NCBI GenBank assembly: GCA_964654155.1
Contig: CAZZGL010000027.1
Coordinates: forward strand, 1-16,174
Length of the DNA: 16,174 nt
From: CAG-826 sp964654155
Lineage (GTDB): Bacteria; Bacillota_I; Bacilli_A; RFN20; CAG-826
Reading direction: 5' to 3'
Made by a program: the position numbers and the translations under genes. The notes below the pieces were generated by a model. That model saw only the letters and a list, made by a program, of their open reading frames with translations, had not been told where the DNA came from and ran no database searches. Position 1 is the first letter of the stretch, and each line of letters begins with the position of its first letter. Of this stretch, positions 1-7,181 are shown one piece after another.

Positions 1-95
1 ATGTTAATCTTGATCGTGAATTGGAACATATTACCACGATTAAATTAGATTCTTTATCAATAACTGATTTAGTGGAAATAAAGGACAGAATATAG
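1..95 (+). CDS. C-terminal end of an unidentified protein (partial)
   Basis: An open frame enters from the left edge (codons in phase with position 3) and ends at the TAG at 93-95, leaving about 30 residues that end ...LVEIKDRI. The tail is rich in Leu, Ile and charged residues and looks like normal protein rather than noise, but it is too short to place in a family. No plus-strand terminator follows; the hairpin at 105-122 has its T-run on the minus strand, although it may also slow plus-strand transcription. The next gene is on the opposite strand, so this one ends convergently with the lipoprotein gene. Confidence 0.5.
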   Translation, partial: VNLDRELEHITTIKLDSLSITDLVEIKDRI

Positions 96-97
96 TT

Positions 98-122
98 AAA
101 AAAACAACTCTTTTATGAGTTG
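98..122 (-). terminator. Intrinsic terminator of the lipoprotein gene
   Basis: Read on the minus strand, CAACTC-ATAAAA-GAGTTG forms a perfect 6-bp stem with a 6-nt loop, followed directly by seven T (98-104). It lies 13 bases beyond the stop codon of the minus-strand lipoprotein gene. Confidence 0.85.
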
Positions 123-135
123 CTTGAAGAATTAA

Positions 136-993
136 TTATGCTTTTTCCCATGATTTAATGTTGCAATAAGAAATCCCAACATTATAACATTGCTGACCTT
201 TGTATGGTTTGGCATTACATCTAAATTCAAAATAAGCGATTTCTGATGCGTTTTCTGTCCAATAAAGCTTAATTTCTTGAGTGCTCGTTTTGATTGTTTT
301 TTCTGGGACGGCATATTTGTTTAAATATGTTCCATCTTTATTAAAAAAATATATATGAAATGTATCTTTCCCTTCATCAGGTTTGTCATTTGCATTATTT
401 ACTTGAGAAATTCCAATTCTTATTTCTAATTTTTCTCCAGTATGAGTAAACATTTTGCTTTGAAAACCAACACCGATATCGGCAATTTTAAGCCCTCCTG
501 GATTATTATTATTTGATGAATAAAAATCTGCTTGAGCTTTATGATTTTTTGGCCCATCATCGCAGGCGTTTTTATAAATATATCTAAATCCATCTGGAAG
601 TTCTTCCTTTAAATCATTATTTGACCAAGAATCATTATCTTGTGATAAAGTTGTTTTTAATTGATATGGATTTTGATAGTTTTTAGGTAAATCCATTTGA
701 TAATATCCACATTCTAGAAGAGTTCTGCCATCTTCCCATGAAGAAGTACTATTAGAAGTAGAAGGTATTGTTGATGTTGAAGGTTGTAATGTAGTATTTG
801 TACTTGAAGGTGAAGTAATATTAGAAGTAGAAGAAAATAGTGTTGTATTTTGCGATGTGTTTGGAATCGTATTTTCTATTCTAGTTGTTTCATAAAAACT
901 TGAAGTACTAAAGGAAGTACTAGTATTATTACCATTACAATTAGTTAATATTAATAATGTGGCAATTAAAAAAATGCTTTTTCGTGATTTCAT
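136..993 (-). CDS. Surface lipoprotein with Ser/Thr-rich stalk, unknown C-terminal domain
   Basis: About 285 residues. The start chosen is the ATG at 993-991, because AGAGGTG at 1006-1000 is spaced correctly for it; the upstream in-frame GTG (1002-1000) lies inside that Shine-Dalgarno and gives only three extra residues. The N-terminus has Lys/Arg, a hydrophobic stretch (about 7-17) and Cys19 in the context L-T-N-C, a relaxed lipobox of the kind common in mollicute-like bacteria. Residues 20-85 are almost all Ser, Thr, Asn and Pro, a probable wall-spanning stalk. The C-terminal 200 residues alternate short hydrophobic strands with polar turns, have several aromatics and end in C..GISYCNIKSW, suggesting a beta-sandwich binding domain. 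No catalytic motif was recognised and the family is unknown. Likely anchored outside the membrane and possibly involved in adhesion or glycan binding (inference). Confidence 0.7.
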   Translation of the reverse strand: MKSRKSIFLIATLLILTNCNGNNTSTSFSTSSFYETTRIENTIPNTSQNTTLFSSTSNITSPSSTNTTLQPSTSTIPSTSNSTSSWEDGRTLLECGYYQMDLPKNYQNPYQLKTTLSQDNDSWSNNDLKEELPDGFRYIYKNACDDGPKNHKAQADFYSSNNNNPGGLKIADIGVGFQSKMFTHTGEKLEIRIGISQVNNANDKPDEGKDTFHIYFFNKDGTYLNKYAVPEKTIKTSTQEIKLYWTENASEIAYFEFRCNAKPYKGQQCYNVGISYCNIKSWEKA

Positions 994-1012
994 TATTTTC
1001 ACCTCTAATGAT

Positions 1013-1040
1013 ATTTTAAAGATAAATTAAATTATGTCAA
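1013..1040 (-). promoter_or_regulatory. Candidate promoter of the lipoprotein gene
   Basis: On the minus strand a perfect TTGACA (1040-1035) is followed after 16 bp by TAAAAT (1018-1013, 5 of 6 to consensus). The predicted start (about 1006) falls at the edge of the Shine-Dalgarno (1006-1000), so the leader would be very short. That is the main reason for doubt. Confidence 0.45.
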
Positions 1041-1081
1041 CAAATTGAATAAAATAGGTGATTATATAGGCTTTAAAAGTG

Positions 1082-1087
1082 TATAAT
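1082..1087 (+). promoter_or_regulatory. Candidate -10 box of the membrane protein gene
   Basis: A consensus TATAAT lies 35 bases before the start codon, leaving room for a leader of about 29 nt with AAAGGAG at 1106-1112. No good -35 is seen at 16-18 bp; TTGAAT at 1045-1050 is too far away. Confidence 0.4.
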
Positions 1088-1122
1088 TATTACAGAAATA
1101 AGAGTAAAGGAGCTTATTATTT

Positions 1123-2214
1123 ATGGAAGAAAAAGAATATTTTATAAATAAGACAAAAAGAAGAATAAATATATTTGCAATATTTGGCGCGATTATATTT
1201 ATCCTATGTTATTTTTTGATTGTTATACCTGCGGTTGAAAAAGGCACATATAAAGAATCTGCGTTATTAGCGATTCCTTTAATTGCGGTTGCGTATATTG
1301 GAATATTCGTTCTTGTAATGCGATTGTTAACAAAATTAGCGTTTAAAGATAAGAAATCTTGTGATACCGCGATTGTGCTTGGCTTTTTATTTGTAGGTAT
1401 ATTAGTATTTTGGTTCTTATATCCCGCAATAAAATATACAAAAGGAGAAGAAGCTGATCAAAAATATGTTAAAAAGACAAAAAAGAAAAAGGACAAAATC
1501 CTTATTGCTACGATTAAGGCTTATCAAAAGGCATGGATGAGACAAACTCGAAAGCAAAGAATTGGAAAGCCTTTATTAATTTTTGCTATAGTTGCCGCGG
1601 CAATTTATGCTATATATTATTTAGCAAATAATCATTCTAATGTTTTAACTGTGATTTTAGTTATTGTATTTATTATTGCTTATATTTTAGTCGTAAGATT
1701 AATGGGTGGTGTTGAAGATATAAAGGTTAAACATACAAATTATGATGTTTCTGTTGGAACTGGTTGGCTTGATTATGGTGAAGTTTATGTTACTGAAGGA
1801 TCAAGTGAGATTAAAGATGATATTGACATTAATTTCTTTTCTTTACTCTTTGCAATACCTTTAACTTTTGCTTTTATTTGTGGAGCACTTCTTGTTGGAG
1901 CAATATATTTAGGTGTTATGGTCATTAAGATGTTCATTCCAAAAAAAGGTATGAGAACAATTTTTCTTCATAAGAAAACCGCAATTGGCTATGATTATAT
2001 TCCTGGATCATATCGATTTAAAAAGATTATGTTTTTATTTAATAAATTAATGTATTTCTTATTTGGATTTAATTTTGTTAATGAGGACTTCTGGCTTGAA
2101 GGAATTGGTGCTGATTATATTTATCAATATTTATCAAGAGAAAATAAATATTATTTAGAAAATCAACTTGCTAAAGTAGATAAAAAATATGGTTGTCATT
2201 ATGATCTTCAATAA
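1123..2214 (+). CDS. Polytopic membrane protein of unknown function
   Basis: 363 residues. The ATG is preceded by AAAGGAG with a 10-nt spacer. Hydrophobic segments lie at about residues 15-37, 46-69, 83-103, 150-168, 172-193 and 240-271, with a weaker one near 300-317, so six or seven membrane spans. A very basic loop (about 113-148, with runs of Lys) separates the third and fourth spans and is probably cytoplasmic by the positive-inside rule. Residues 200-235 form a polar stretch with many Gly, Tyr and acidic residues. The C-terminal 45 residues are soluble and rich in Tyr and charged residues. No transporter signature, nucleotide-binding site or enzyme motif was recognised. It stands alone, divergent from the lipoprotein gene. 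No terminator is evident after it, so read-through into the acyltransferase gene 174 bases downstream is possible. Confidence 0.75.
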   Translation: MEEKEYFINKTKRRINIFAIFGAIIFILCYFLIVIPAVEKGTYKESALLAIPLIAVAYIGIFVLVMRLLTKLAFKDKKSCDTAIVLGFLFVGILVFWFLYPAIKYTKGEEADQKYVKKTKKKKDKILIATIKAYQKAWMRQTRKQRIGKPLLIFAIVAAAIYAIYYLANNHSNVLTVILVIVFIIAYILVVRLMGGVEDIKVKHTNYDVSVGTGWLDYGEVYVTEGSSEIKDDIDINFFSLLFAIPLTFAFICGALLVGAIYLGVMVIKMFIPKKGMRTIFLHKKTAIGYDYIPGSYRFKKIMFLFNKLMYFLFGFNFVNEDFWLEGIGADYIYQYLSRENKYYLENQLAKVDKKYGCHYDLQ

Positions 2215-2254
2215 CTAAAAAAGAGAATGTAATCAGGAAGATAAACATCTACAG

Positions 2255-2266
2255 AAATGGTGCAAT
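2255..2266 (+). promoter_or_regulatory. Single copy of the AAATGGTGCAAT motif
   Basis: AAATGGTGCAAT is identical over 12 bases to the promoter-proximal repeat in front of the minus-strand ATPase (14338-14327 on that strand), and has the same orientation relative to the following gene. One base later comes a TATAAT (2268-2273). It lies in the 174-bp gap between the membrane protein and the acyltransferase. It may be a regulatory site or a relic; its function is unknown. Confidence 0.35.
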
Positions 2267-2267
2267 A

Positions 2268-2315
2268 TATAATAATTCTACTTCCAGTAGATAAGTATTT
2301 ATAATAATTCTACTT
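2268..2315 (+). repeat. Two 16-bp direct repeats with 32-bp step
   Basis: TATAATAATTCTACTT occurs at 2268-2283 and again at 2300-2315. Between and overlapping them, TCTACT-TCC-AGTAGA (2277-2291) makes a perfect 6-bp hairpin with a 3-nt loop. There is no T-run, so it is not an intrinsic terminator. Each copy starts with a consensus -10-like TATAAT, but neither has a convincing -35. The sequence could be a small local duplication or a regulatory element of the acyltransferase gene. Confidence 0.6.
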
Positions 2316-2388
2316 TATATTAAATGAATAGGTTTACTTGATTTTTACTAAATGATAGTTTAAATATGTAAAAAATGAGGAATTATTT

Positions 2389-3081
2389 ATGGAAGCAAAG
2401 AAAGAAAAAAGATGGTATCGAAATTTAAAAAAGATAATGAGGCACTTTATTAAAAAGACTGAATTTATATATATTGGCGAGCAATTTAGTGAAGGAACTT
2501 TGATTTTAAGTAATCATGAAGGAACTAAAGCTCCACTTGCTTGGGAATTATACAACCCTACTCCAGTTCGCTTTTGGGGTAATGAAGAAATGAATTCCGG
2601 ATTAAAAAGATTGTATCGTTATCAAACAAAAATTTATTATCATGGAAAATTACATTGGAACATTCATTTAGCAAGATTATTTTGTCTTGCTGCTTCTCCT
2701 TTGACTAATATGTTTTATCGTGGAATTAAACCAATTTCTATTCGAGCGGGTTTTGGATTGAAACAAACAATAACTGACACAATTGATTGTGTGTCAGAAA
2801 GAAGAGAGAATATTGTTATTTTTCCAGAAGACTCTACAAAAGGATATTTAGAAGTTTTAGAGGGGTTTCATCCTGGATTTATTTTGCTTTGCGAACAATG
2901 CTTAAAAAAAGGAATAGATCTTCCTGTTGTTGTTAGTTATTTTAGAAAAGCGGATAAGAAGTATATTATTGATCAACCAATTTTATATTCGGCTCTTAAA
3001 GCAAAATATCAAACAAAAGAAGAACTAGCGCAAGCTTTATGTGATAGATGTAATGAATTAGGACAAATGTTTAAAGAGTAA
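2389..3081 (+). CDS. PlsC-like lysophospholipid acyltransferase family protein with altered HX4D motif
   Basis: 230 residues, the usual size for the family; TGAGGAAT precedes the ATG. Members of this fold (1-acylglycerol-3-phosphate O-acyltransferases) move an acyl chain from acyl-ACP or acyl-CoA to a lysophospholipid at the inner membrane face. The first block reads LILSNHEGTKAP (38-49): His43 and the preceding Asn fit NHxxxxD, but position 48 is Ala instead of Asp. The third block is VIFPEDSTKG (143-152), close to the FPEGTRS glycerophosphate-binding motif. A later strand (LPVVVSYFR, 178-186) and a hydrophobic patch (93-110) also fit. The family assignment is fairly secure; the exact substrate is not. 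With the Asp of the catalytic pair missing it may be a divergent subfamily with another acid residue, or a non-acyltransferase. It ends at a strong terminator and appears monocistronic. Confidence 0.65.
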   Translation: MEAKKEKRWYRNLKKIMRHFIKKTEFIYIGEQFSEGTLILSNHEGTKAPLAWELYNPTPVRFWGNEEMNSGLKRLYRYQTKIYYHGKLHWNIHLARLFCLAASPLTNMFYRGIKPISIRAGFGLKQTITDTIDCVSERRENIVIFPEDSTKGYLEVLEGFHPGFILLCEQCLKKGIDLPVVVSYFRKADKKYIIDQPILYSALKAKYQTKEELAQALCDRCNELGQMFKE

Positions 3082-3401
3082 TTTGAATTAATAAGCATTC
3101 ACAATTATTGTGTTGCTTATTTTTTTAACACTCGATTTTTAGGCGAAACCCCTATTTTTTGGGTGTTAAAACTTAAAGAATGTATTAATATCCTACTATT
3201 AAGAATTTTTTTAAAAAGTATATTTTGTTTTTAAATATGGATGAGTTTAAATGTGGTCATTTAAGTTCACTTTTATTGGATTTTTATCACATACAAATAT
3301 TATTCGTCGTAAAAAGTGTAAAGCTCTTACAAAAAATCGTTGCTTTTTTTGTATTTTTTTGTCTCATAATATGCATGAATTATAGTGGTGGAGGTGTGAT
3401 T
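3082..3401. other. 320-bp intergenic region between acyltransferase and first ATPase gene
   Basis: The left part holds the acyltransferase terminator (3090-3126), overlapped by a second dyad: TTAACACTC (3125-3133) pairs with GGGTGTTAA (3160-3168), nine pairs including one G-T, around a 26-base loop containing TAGG/CCTA. The rest (3169-3401) is AT-rich. It contains an open frame joined to the ATPase frame from 3225, but its product is a hydrophobic, unstructured leader with no ribosome site, so it is treated as non-coding. A possible -35/-10 pair is TTGCTT (3340-3345) and CATAAT (3365-3370), with a poor 19-bp spacing. Confidence 0.5.
3090..3126 (+). terminator. Intrinsic terminator of the acyltransferase gene
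   Basis: AATAAGCA (3090-3097) pairs with TGCTTATT (3114-3121), with an inner CACAA/TTGTG stem (3100-3112), followed by a run of T to 3126. It begins eight bases after the stop codon. Confidence 0.9.
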
Positions 3402-4709
3402 ATGTATCGAACTGCAATTAAAAAATTATTGGAATGGAAGCAAAGCAAAAATCGTAAACCGTTGATTATCGAAGGAGCTCGTCAAGTTGGTAAGACTTGG
3501 CTGATGAAAGAGTTTGGTAGAATGGCATATGCAGATACTATATATATCAATTTTGATTCTAATTCTAGAATGGTAGATCTATTTGCTTCTGATTTAGATA
3601 CGGAACGTTTGATTATGGGCTTAGAACTTTATGTAGGGCGTAAAATTAATCCCGAAAATTCATTGCTTATATTTGATGAGGTACAAGAAGTTCCACGAGC
3701 TTTAGCTTCTCTTAAATATTTTTATGAAAATGCACCGCAATATCATATAGTATGTGCGGGTTCTTTACTTGGTATTGCTTTGCATCAAGGTACATCTTTT
3801 CCTGTGGGCAAGGTTGATTTTTTAAAACTTTATCCACTTTCTTTTAAAGAGTTCTTGATGGCAACTGGTAAGGAACGGTTTGCTGAATTGCTCGATAAGC
3901 GAGATTTTCAAATGATTACAAGTTTTAAGCAAACTTATATTGATGCGTTGAAACATTATTACTTTGTTGGTGGAATGCCTGAAGCAGTGCAAAGCTTTGT
4001 AGAAAGCAAAGATTTTAATGAGGTTCGCGAAATTCAAAAGCGAATTCTTGAAGCTTATGAACAGGATTTTTCTAAGCGTGCTCCACATAAAATTGTTCCT
4101 AGACTTCGCATGCTATGGAAAAGTATTCCTTCTCAGTTAGCAAAAGAAAATAAAAAGTTCATCTATGGACTTGTTCGTGAAGGTGCTCGAGCAAAAGATT
4201 ATGAAATTGCAATCATGTGGCTATGTGATTCAGGACTTGTTCATAAGGTTAGTCGGGTGAATTCATCAGGTGTTCCTTTACGAGCATATGAGGATTTAAA
4301 AGCATTTAAGCTGTTTGTGGTAGATATTGGACTTCTTGGTTGTATGGTCGGACTTCGTCAACGAACTTTGCTTGATGGTAATAACCTTTTTATTGAGTTC
4401 AAGGGCGCTCTTACAGAACAATATGTTTATCAACAGTTAAAGACTATGCAAAACTTAGAGATTTATTATTATACTAACGATCGAGGTTCTTGTGAGGTTG
4501 ATTTCATTGTTGATACAGGTGAGCGTATTGTTCCTATTGAAGTAAAAGCGGAAACTAATCTTAAGGCTAAAAGTTTAAAAACATATAAGGAAAGATTTTC
4601 TCCTAAAGTATCTATTCGCGCATCTGTGGCGGATTACAAAAAAGAAGAATGGCTTATTAATTTGCCGCTTTATGCAATAAATCAAATTAAAGCAGAAACC
4701 GATATCTAA
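3402..4709 (+). CDS. AAA_14/DUF4143 family ATP-binding protein
   Basis: 435 residues from the ATG at 3402, chosen for GGAGGTG at 3390-3396 and because MYRTAIKKLLEWK is the normal family start. The frame is open back to 3225, but that part has no ribosome site. Walker A is GARQVGKT (25-32), Walker B LLIFDE (88-93), and a sensor-like CAGSLLG follows at 118-124. The GGMPEAV block (190-196) and the predicted winged-helix part (about 255-290) are typical. The C-terminal DUF4143 region has an endonuclease-like pattern, E365-V-D367...E380-V-K382. Family members are common in gut Firmicutes and Bacteroidetes; their cellular role is not established, though a part in DNA or defence processes has been suggested from the fold. 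Arg is coded by CGN in 21 of 25 cases, unlike the AGA-rich neighbours, so recent acquisition is plausible. A paralogue lies at 12905-14281. Confidence 0.88.
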   Translation: MYRTAIKKLLEWKQSKNRKPLIIEGARQVGKTWLMKEFGRMAYADTIYINFDSNSRMVDLFASDLDTERLIMGLELYVGRKINPENSLLIFDEVQEVPRALASLKYFYENAPQYHIVCAGSLLGIALHQGTSFPVGKVDFLKLYPLSFKEFLMATGKERFAELLDKRDFQMITSFKQTYIDALKHYYFVGGMPEAVQSFVESKDFNEVREIQKRILEAYEQDFSKRAPHKIVPRLRMLWKSIPSQLAKENKKFIYGLVREGARAKDYEIAIMWLCDSGLVHKVSRVNSSGVPLRAYEDLKAFKLFVVDIGLLGCMVGLRQRTLLDGNNLFIEFKGALTEQYVYQQLKTMQNLEIYYYTNDRGSCEVDFIVDTGERIVPIEVKAETNLKAKSLKTYKERFSPKVSIRASVADYKKEEWLINLPLYAINQIKAETDI

Positions 4710-4736
4710 AAAAATATTTTTAATACTTTTTATAAT

Positions 4737-4783
4737 AAGTGCAAGAAATACGAATTAAGTTTCGATATTGCACTTTTTATTTT
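4737..4783 (+). terminator. Intrinsic terminator of the first ATPase gene
   Basis: AAGTGCAA (4737-4744) pairs with TTGCACTT (4768-4775), with an inner GAAA/TTTC stem (4745-4748 with 4760-4763), then TTT-A-TTTT. It lies 27 bases after the stop codon. Confidence 0.85.
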
Positions 4784-4810
4784 GCATTAGTCTTTTTACA
4801 AGAATTGAAT
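4782..4810 (+). promoter_or_regulatory. Weak candidate promoter giving an almost leaderless transcript
   Basis: TTGCAT (4782-4787), a 17-bp spacer and TTGAAT (4805-4810) match the sigma-A boxes at 4 to 5 and 4 positions. The expected transcription start (about 4817) would fall next to the start codon at 4818. This fits the absence of any Shine-Dalgarno sequence before this gene, but the boxes are weak. Confidence 0.25.
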
Positions 4811-4817
4811 AACATAA

Positions 4818-5576
4818 ATGGAACATAATAATTACATGGAAGAAAAATCACTTTATCAATTATCTTTTAAATATTTTTTATTATTTGAAATGTTGTCAAT
4901 TATAATATCAGTTTTATCATTAGGTTTATTGACCCCATTAGTGCTTTATTATCGATATAAAAAAGAAACTGAATCAACGATTATAAGTGGAAAAAAGCTT
5001 GTTTTTAAAGGAAAACTAATTGATGCATATAAAAGATATTTTTTATGGATGATAATTACTTCTTTAATTATTATTTCTTATCAATACATTATATCTTTAT
5101 TAGTTAATAATCTTAAAAAAACATTACCACCGGCAATTGATACAATAATTACTTCAACAGTTATTACTTTTTTAAGTAGTGTGTTTATTAAGAGCTCTTT
5201 TCGAAGATGGAAATATAAATCAATAATAATTGATAATCAAGAATCTTATTATAAAGGCAATATGATACTTGTTATTATTACTTCTATAATTAGAAAAGTA
5301 TTAAATATAATATCAATTGGTATTTTTTATCCTTTAATTAAAGAAATATCATATAAGTATGAAATTAGAGGAGTGATTATTTCTTTAAGAAAATTAACAT
5401 GTAAAACAATAAGTAAAGAGTTATATAAAACCTGGTTTATCAATTTATTATGGTTGATATTAACTTTAGGATTATATTTTCCTTATATGATTTATCGTCT
5501 AAATAAAATTCTTGTTGCTAATTTAGAATTAAGTGATTTTAATTTGTTAACAATAAAAGAGGGTGAGATTAGATGA
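4818..5576 (+). CDS. DUF898-like integral membrane protein
   Basis: 252 residues. An in-frame TAA at 4815-4817 fixes the earliest start at the ATG at 4818 (a second ATG is at 4836). Neither has a recognisable ribosome binding site, which is unusual in this window. Hydrophobic segments lie at about 20-45, 74-96, 105-124, 147-173 and 205-224. The motif S-x-G-x-x-x-P followed by Tyr/Lys/Arg-rich residues recurs: LSLGLLTPLVLYYRYK (33-48), ISIGIFYPLIKEISYK (165-180) and LTLGLYFPYMIYRLNK (215-230). This repeated pattern resembles DUF898/YjgN-type membrane proteins, whose function is unknown. It indicates about three related units. The stop overlaps the next start in ATGA, so the exported beta-propeller-like protein is translationally coupled and probably a functional partner. 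Confidence 0.7.
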   Translation: MEHNNYMEEKSLYQLSFKYFLLFEMLSIIISVLSLGLLTPLVLYYRYKKETESTIISGKKLVFKGKLIDAYKRYFLWMIITSLIIISYQYIISLLVNNLKKTLPPAIDTIITSTVITFLSSVFIKSSFRRWKYKSIIIDNQESYYKGNMILVIITSIIRKVLNIISIGIFYPLIKEISYKYEIRGVIISLRKLTCKTISKELYKTWFINLLWLILTLGLYFPYMIYRLNKILVANLELSDFNLLTIKEGEIR

Positions 5577-7135
5577 AAAGACTTGTTTTAGCAATGCTTT
5601 CTTTTTTAATTGTTATAGGTTTATTAGTTGCAGTGCAAGAGGGAAAAATAAACGATTTTAGTTTAGAAAAAGTAAATGCGCAAGAAGTGATTGAATATAG
5701 TAAAATCAAGACTAATAATGATCAGAAGGTTGATGGAGAATTATATGTTCAAACAAAAAAAGAAAAAGGCGAAAGTGTTGTTCTTTATGGAGAACGAATT
5801 TTTTTAACTGGCGAATATTCTATTATAATAATAGATACCGCTTTAAAAGAAAAAAAGATAATTTCATTTGAATATTTTCAACCTTTAGAATTGGTTGCGG
5901 AAGATAATTTGTTATATGTTATAGGTGTTTATGATTCGTTAAATGATATTGTTGTGGATGAAGATCATGTGCTTACTTATGATAAATATGAATGTCAAGT
6001 ATCGATTTTTGATATTGAAACAATGACAGAAATTAGATATTTACGATTTAATAATGGGTATTATGCTTCATCATATATATTAGGACAAACAATTGTTTTA
6101 TGTGTGCATGTTGAAGGGATTATTGATGAAGAAAGTAATGAATTGATATACCCTTACTATGAAGATAATAACAATGAAAAAGTATATTTAAGTCATGATC
6201 AGCTATACTTATCACGAAATAATGATTTTATTGATTCTTTAACTTTTATAGTTCGTCTAGATGTTGACAATAACATTACATATTCAATCGGCTTAATTGG
6301 CGTAGAAGGTATTGAAAAGATTAGTGATAGTAAATTGTTGATTGCAACATCGATATATGTTGAAGAGGATCCTTTAACTGTTATTTATATAATTGATTTA
6401 TTTAAAACGGTGGAATATAAAGGATATGTTGCGGTTAATGGTAATATTTTAAGCGCTAATTCAATGGAAATTTATCATAATTATTTAAGGGTTTTAACTA
6501 CTTGTTATTTAAATGATAATATTACTAATAATATTTATAATATTAATTTAAATAATATTTATTTATTTTCTAATCTTGAATTAACTCCAATAGAAGATAT
6601 AGCTTTAGTAGAATTTAAACAAAATGCAGGTTATATTACATCTTATGATTTAACATATCCTTTATATTTAATTGATTTTTCATCAGCAAAAATAAAAGTT
6701 AATAAAGAATTTAATCTGGATTTTGTTGGCGAGCAAGTTGTTTATGGTCAAACTAGTTTTGATATTATTGGAAGAAAATTAAATAATAAAAAACTTGGAT
6801 CTGCAATTTGTATAGGGGCGTTTGATTTGATAACACATACAATCACAAAGAAATTAATAAGAAACTTTGCTAATGTTGAATTTGATGGCTTATGGAATAA
6901 TAATTCAGTATTTTATTATGATGATAAAGTATTAATTTCGTTTTTATCTAATGGATATCAAAAAATATTGGTTGTAAAAAAAGGAAGCCAATTTTTAGAG
7001 GAAAAAGTCATTTCTGTTGATGAATATTGTCGATGTATTATAGTTAGTAATAATACATTATATGCGATAGGCTTTAATAAGATATATGAATATAATCTTA
7101 GTGATTATCAAATAATTAATACTTTTTTAATATAA
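5573..7135 (+). CDS. Exported beta-propeller-like protein of unknown function
   Basis: 520 residues, starting in the 4-bp ATGA overlap with the upstream membrane protein; AGAGGGTGAG lies just before. Residues 4-22 are a signal peptide or signal anchor after Lys-Arg. VNAQE at about 34-38 could be a cleavage site but is rather far from the hydrophobic core. The remainder is a long series of short beta-strands with turns of the kind 'ERIFLTGEYSIIIIDT', 'NLLYVIGVYDS', 'QIVSIFDIET'-like segments. This suggests repeated four-stranded blades in which a value is read, stored and compared, as in secreted propeller proteins of Firmicutes. No enzyme motif is visible. The last blade ends at the C-terminus. 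It is likely outside the membrane, perhaps tethered, and working with the DUF898-like partner. The propeller assignment rests on the strand pattern only. Confidence 0.7.
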   Translation: MKRLVLAMLSFLIVIGLLVAVQEGKINDFSLEKVNAQEVIEYSKIKTNNDQKVDGELYVQTKKEKGESVVLYGERIFLTGEYSIIIIDTALKEKKIISFEYFQPLELVAEDNLLYVIGVYDSLNDIVVDEDHVLTYDKYECQVSIFDIETMTEIRYLRFNNGYYASSYILGQTIVLCVHVEGIIDEESNELIYPYYEDNNNEKVYLSHDQLYLSRNNDFIDSLTFIVRLDVDNNITYSIGLIGVEGIEKISDSKLLIATSIYVEEDPLTVIYIIDLFKTVEYKGYVAVNGNILSANSMEIYHNYLRVLTTCYLNDNITNNIYNINLNNIYLFSNLELTPIEDIALVEFKQNAGYITSYDLTYPLYLIDFSSAKIKVNKEFNLDFVGEQVVYGQTSFDIIGRKLNNKKLGSAICIGAFDLITHTITKKLIRNFANVEFDGLWNNNSVFYYDDKVLISFLSNGYQKILVVKKGSQFLEEKVISVDEYCRCIIVSNNTLYAIGFNKIYEYNLSDYQIINTFLI

Positions 7136-7165
7136 AAACTGTTACGTGTTGATTCGTAACAGTTT
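7132..7165. terminator. Terminator between convergent genes
   Basis: AAACTGTTACG (7136-7146) and CGTAACAGTTT (7155-7165) form a perfect 11-bp stem with an 8-nt loop. On the minus strand it is followed by more T (7138-7134 and the AT-rich continuation), which suits the hydrolase gene ending at 7182. On the plus strand it directly follows the stop codon of the propeller gene but lacks a good T-run. Confidence 0.85.
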
Positions 7166-7181
7166 AGAATAGTCTAATATG

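Noticed and set aside
132..314. Second open frame on the minus strand within the lipoprotein gene
   Set aside because: Shifted frame of the lipoprotein gene that starts inside it and has no start signals.
3225..3401. 59-residue N-terminal extension of the first ATPase
   Set aside because: Hydrophobic, no ribosome site, absent from the family; GGAGGTG sits correctly for the ATG at 3402.
3822..4088. Open frame on the minus strand
   Set aside because: Lies wholly opposite the first ATPase gene, has no ribosome site or recognisable product.
4737..4775. AAGTGCAA/TTGCACTT as a further copy of the GGTGCAATTAA motif
   Set aside because: Only six or seven bases agree, and the symmetry and T-run show it is the terminator of the first ATPase gene.
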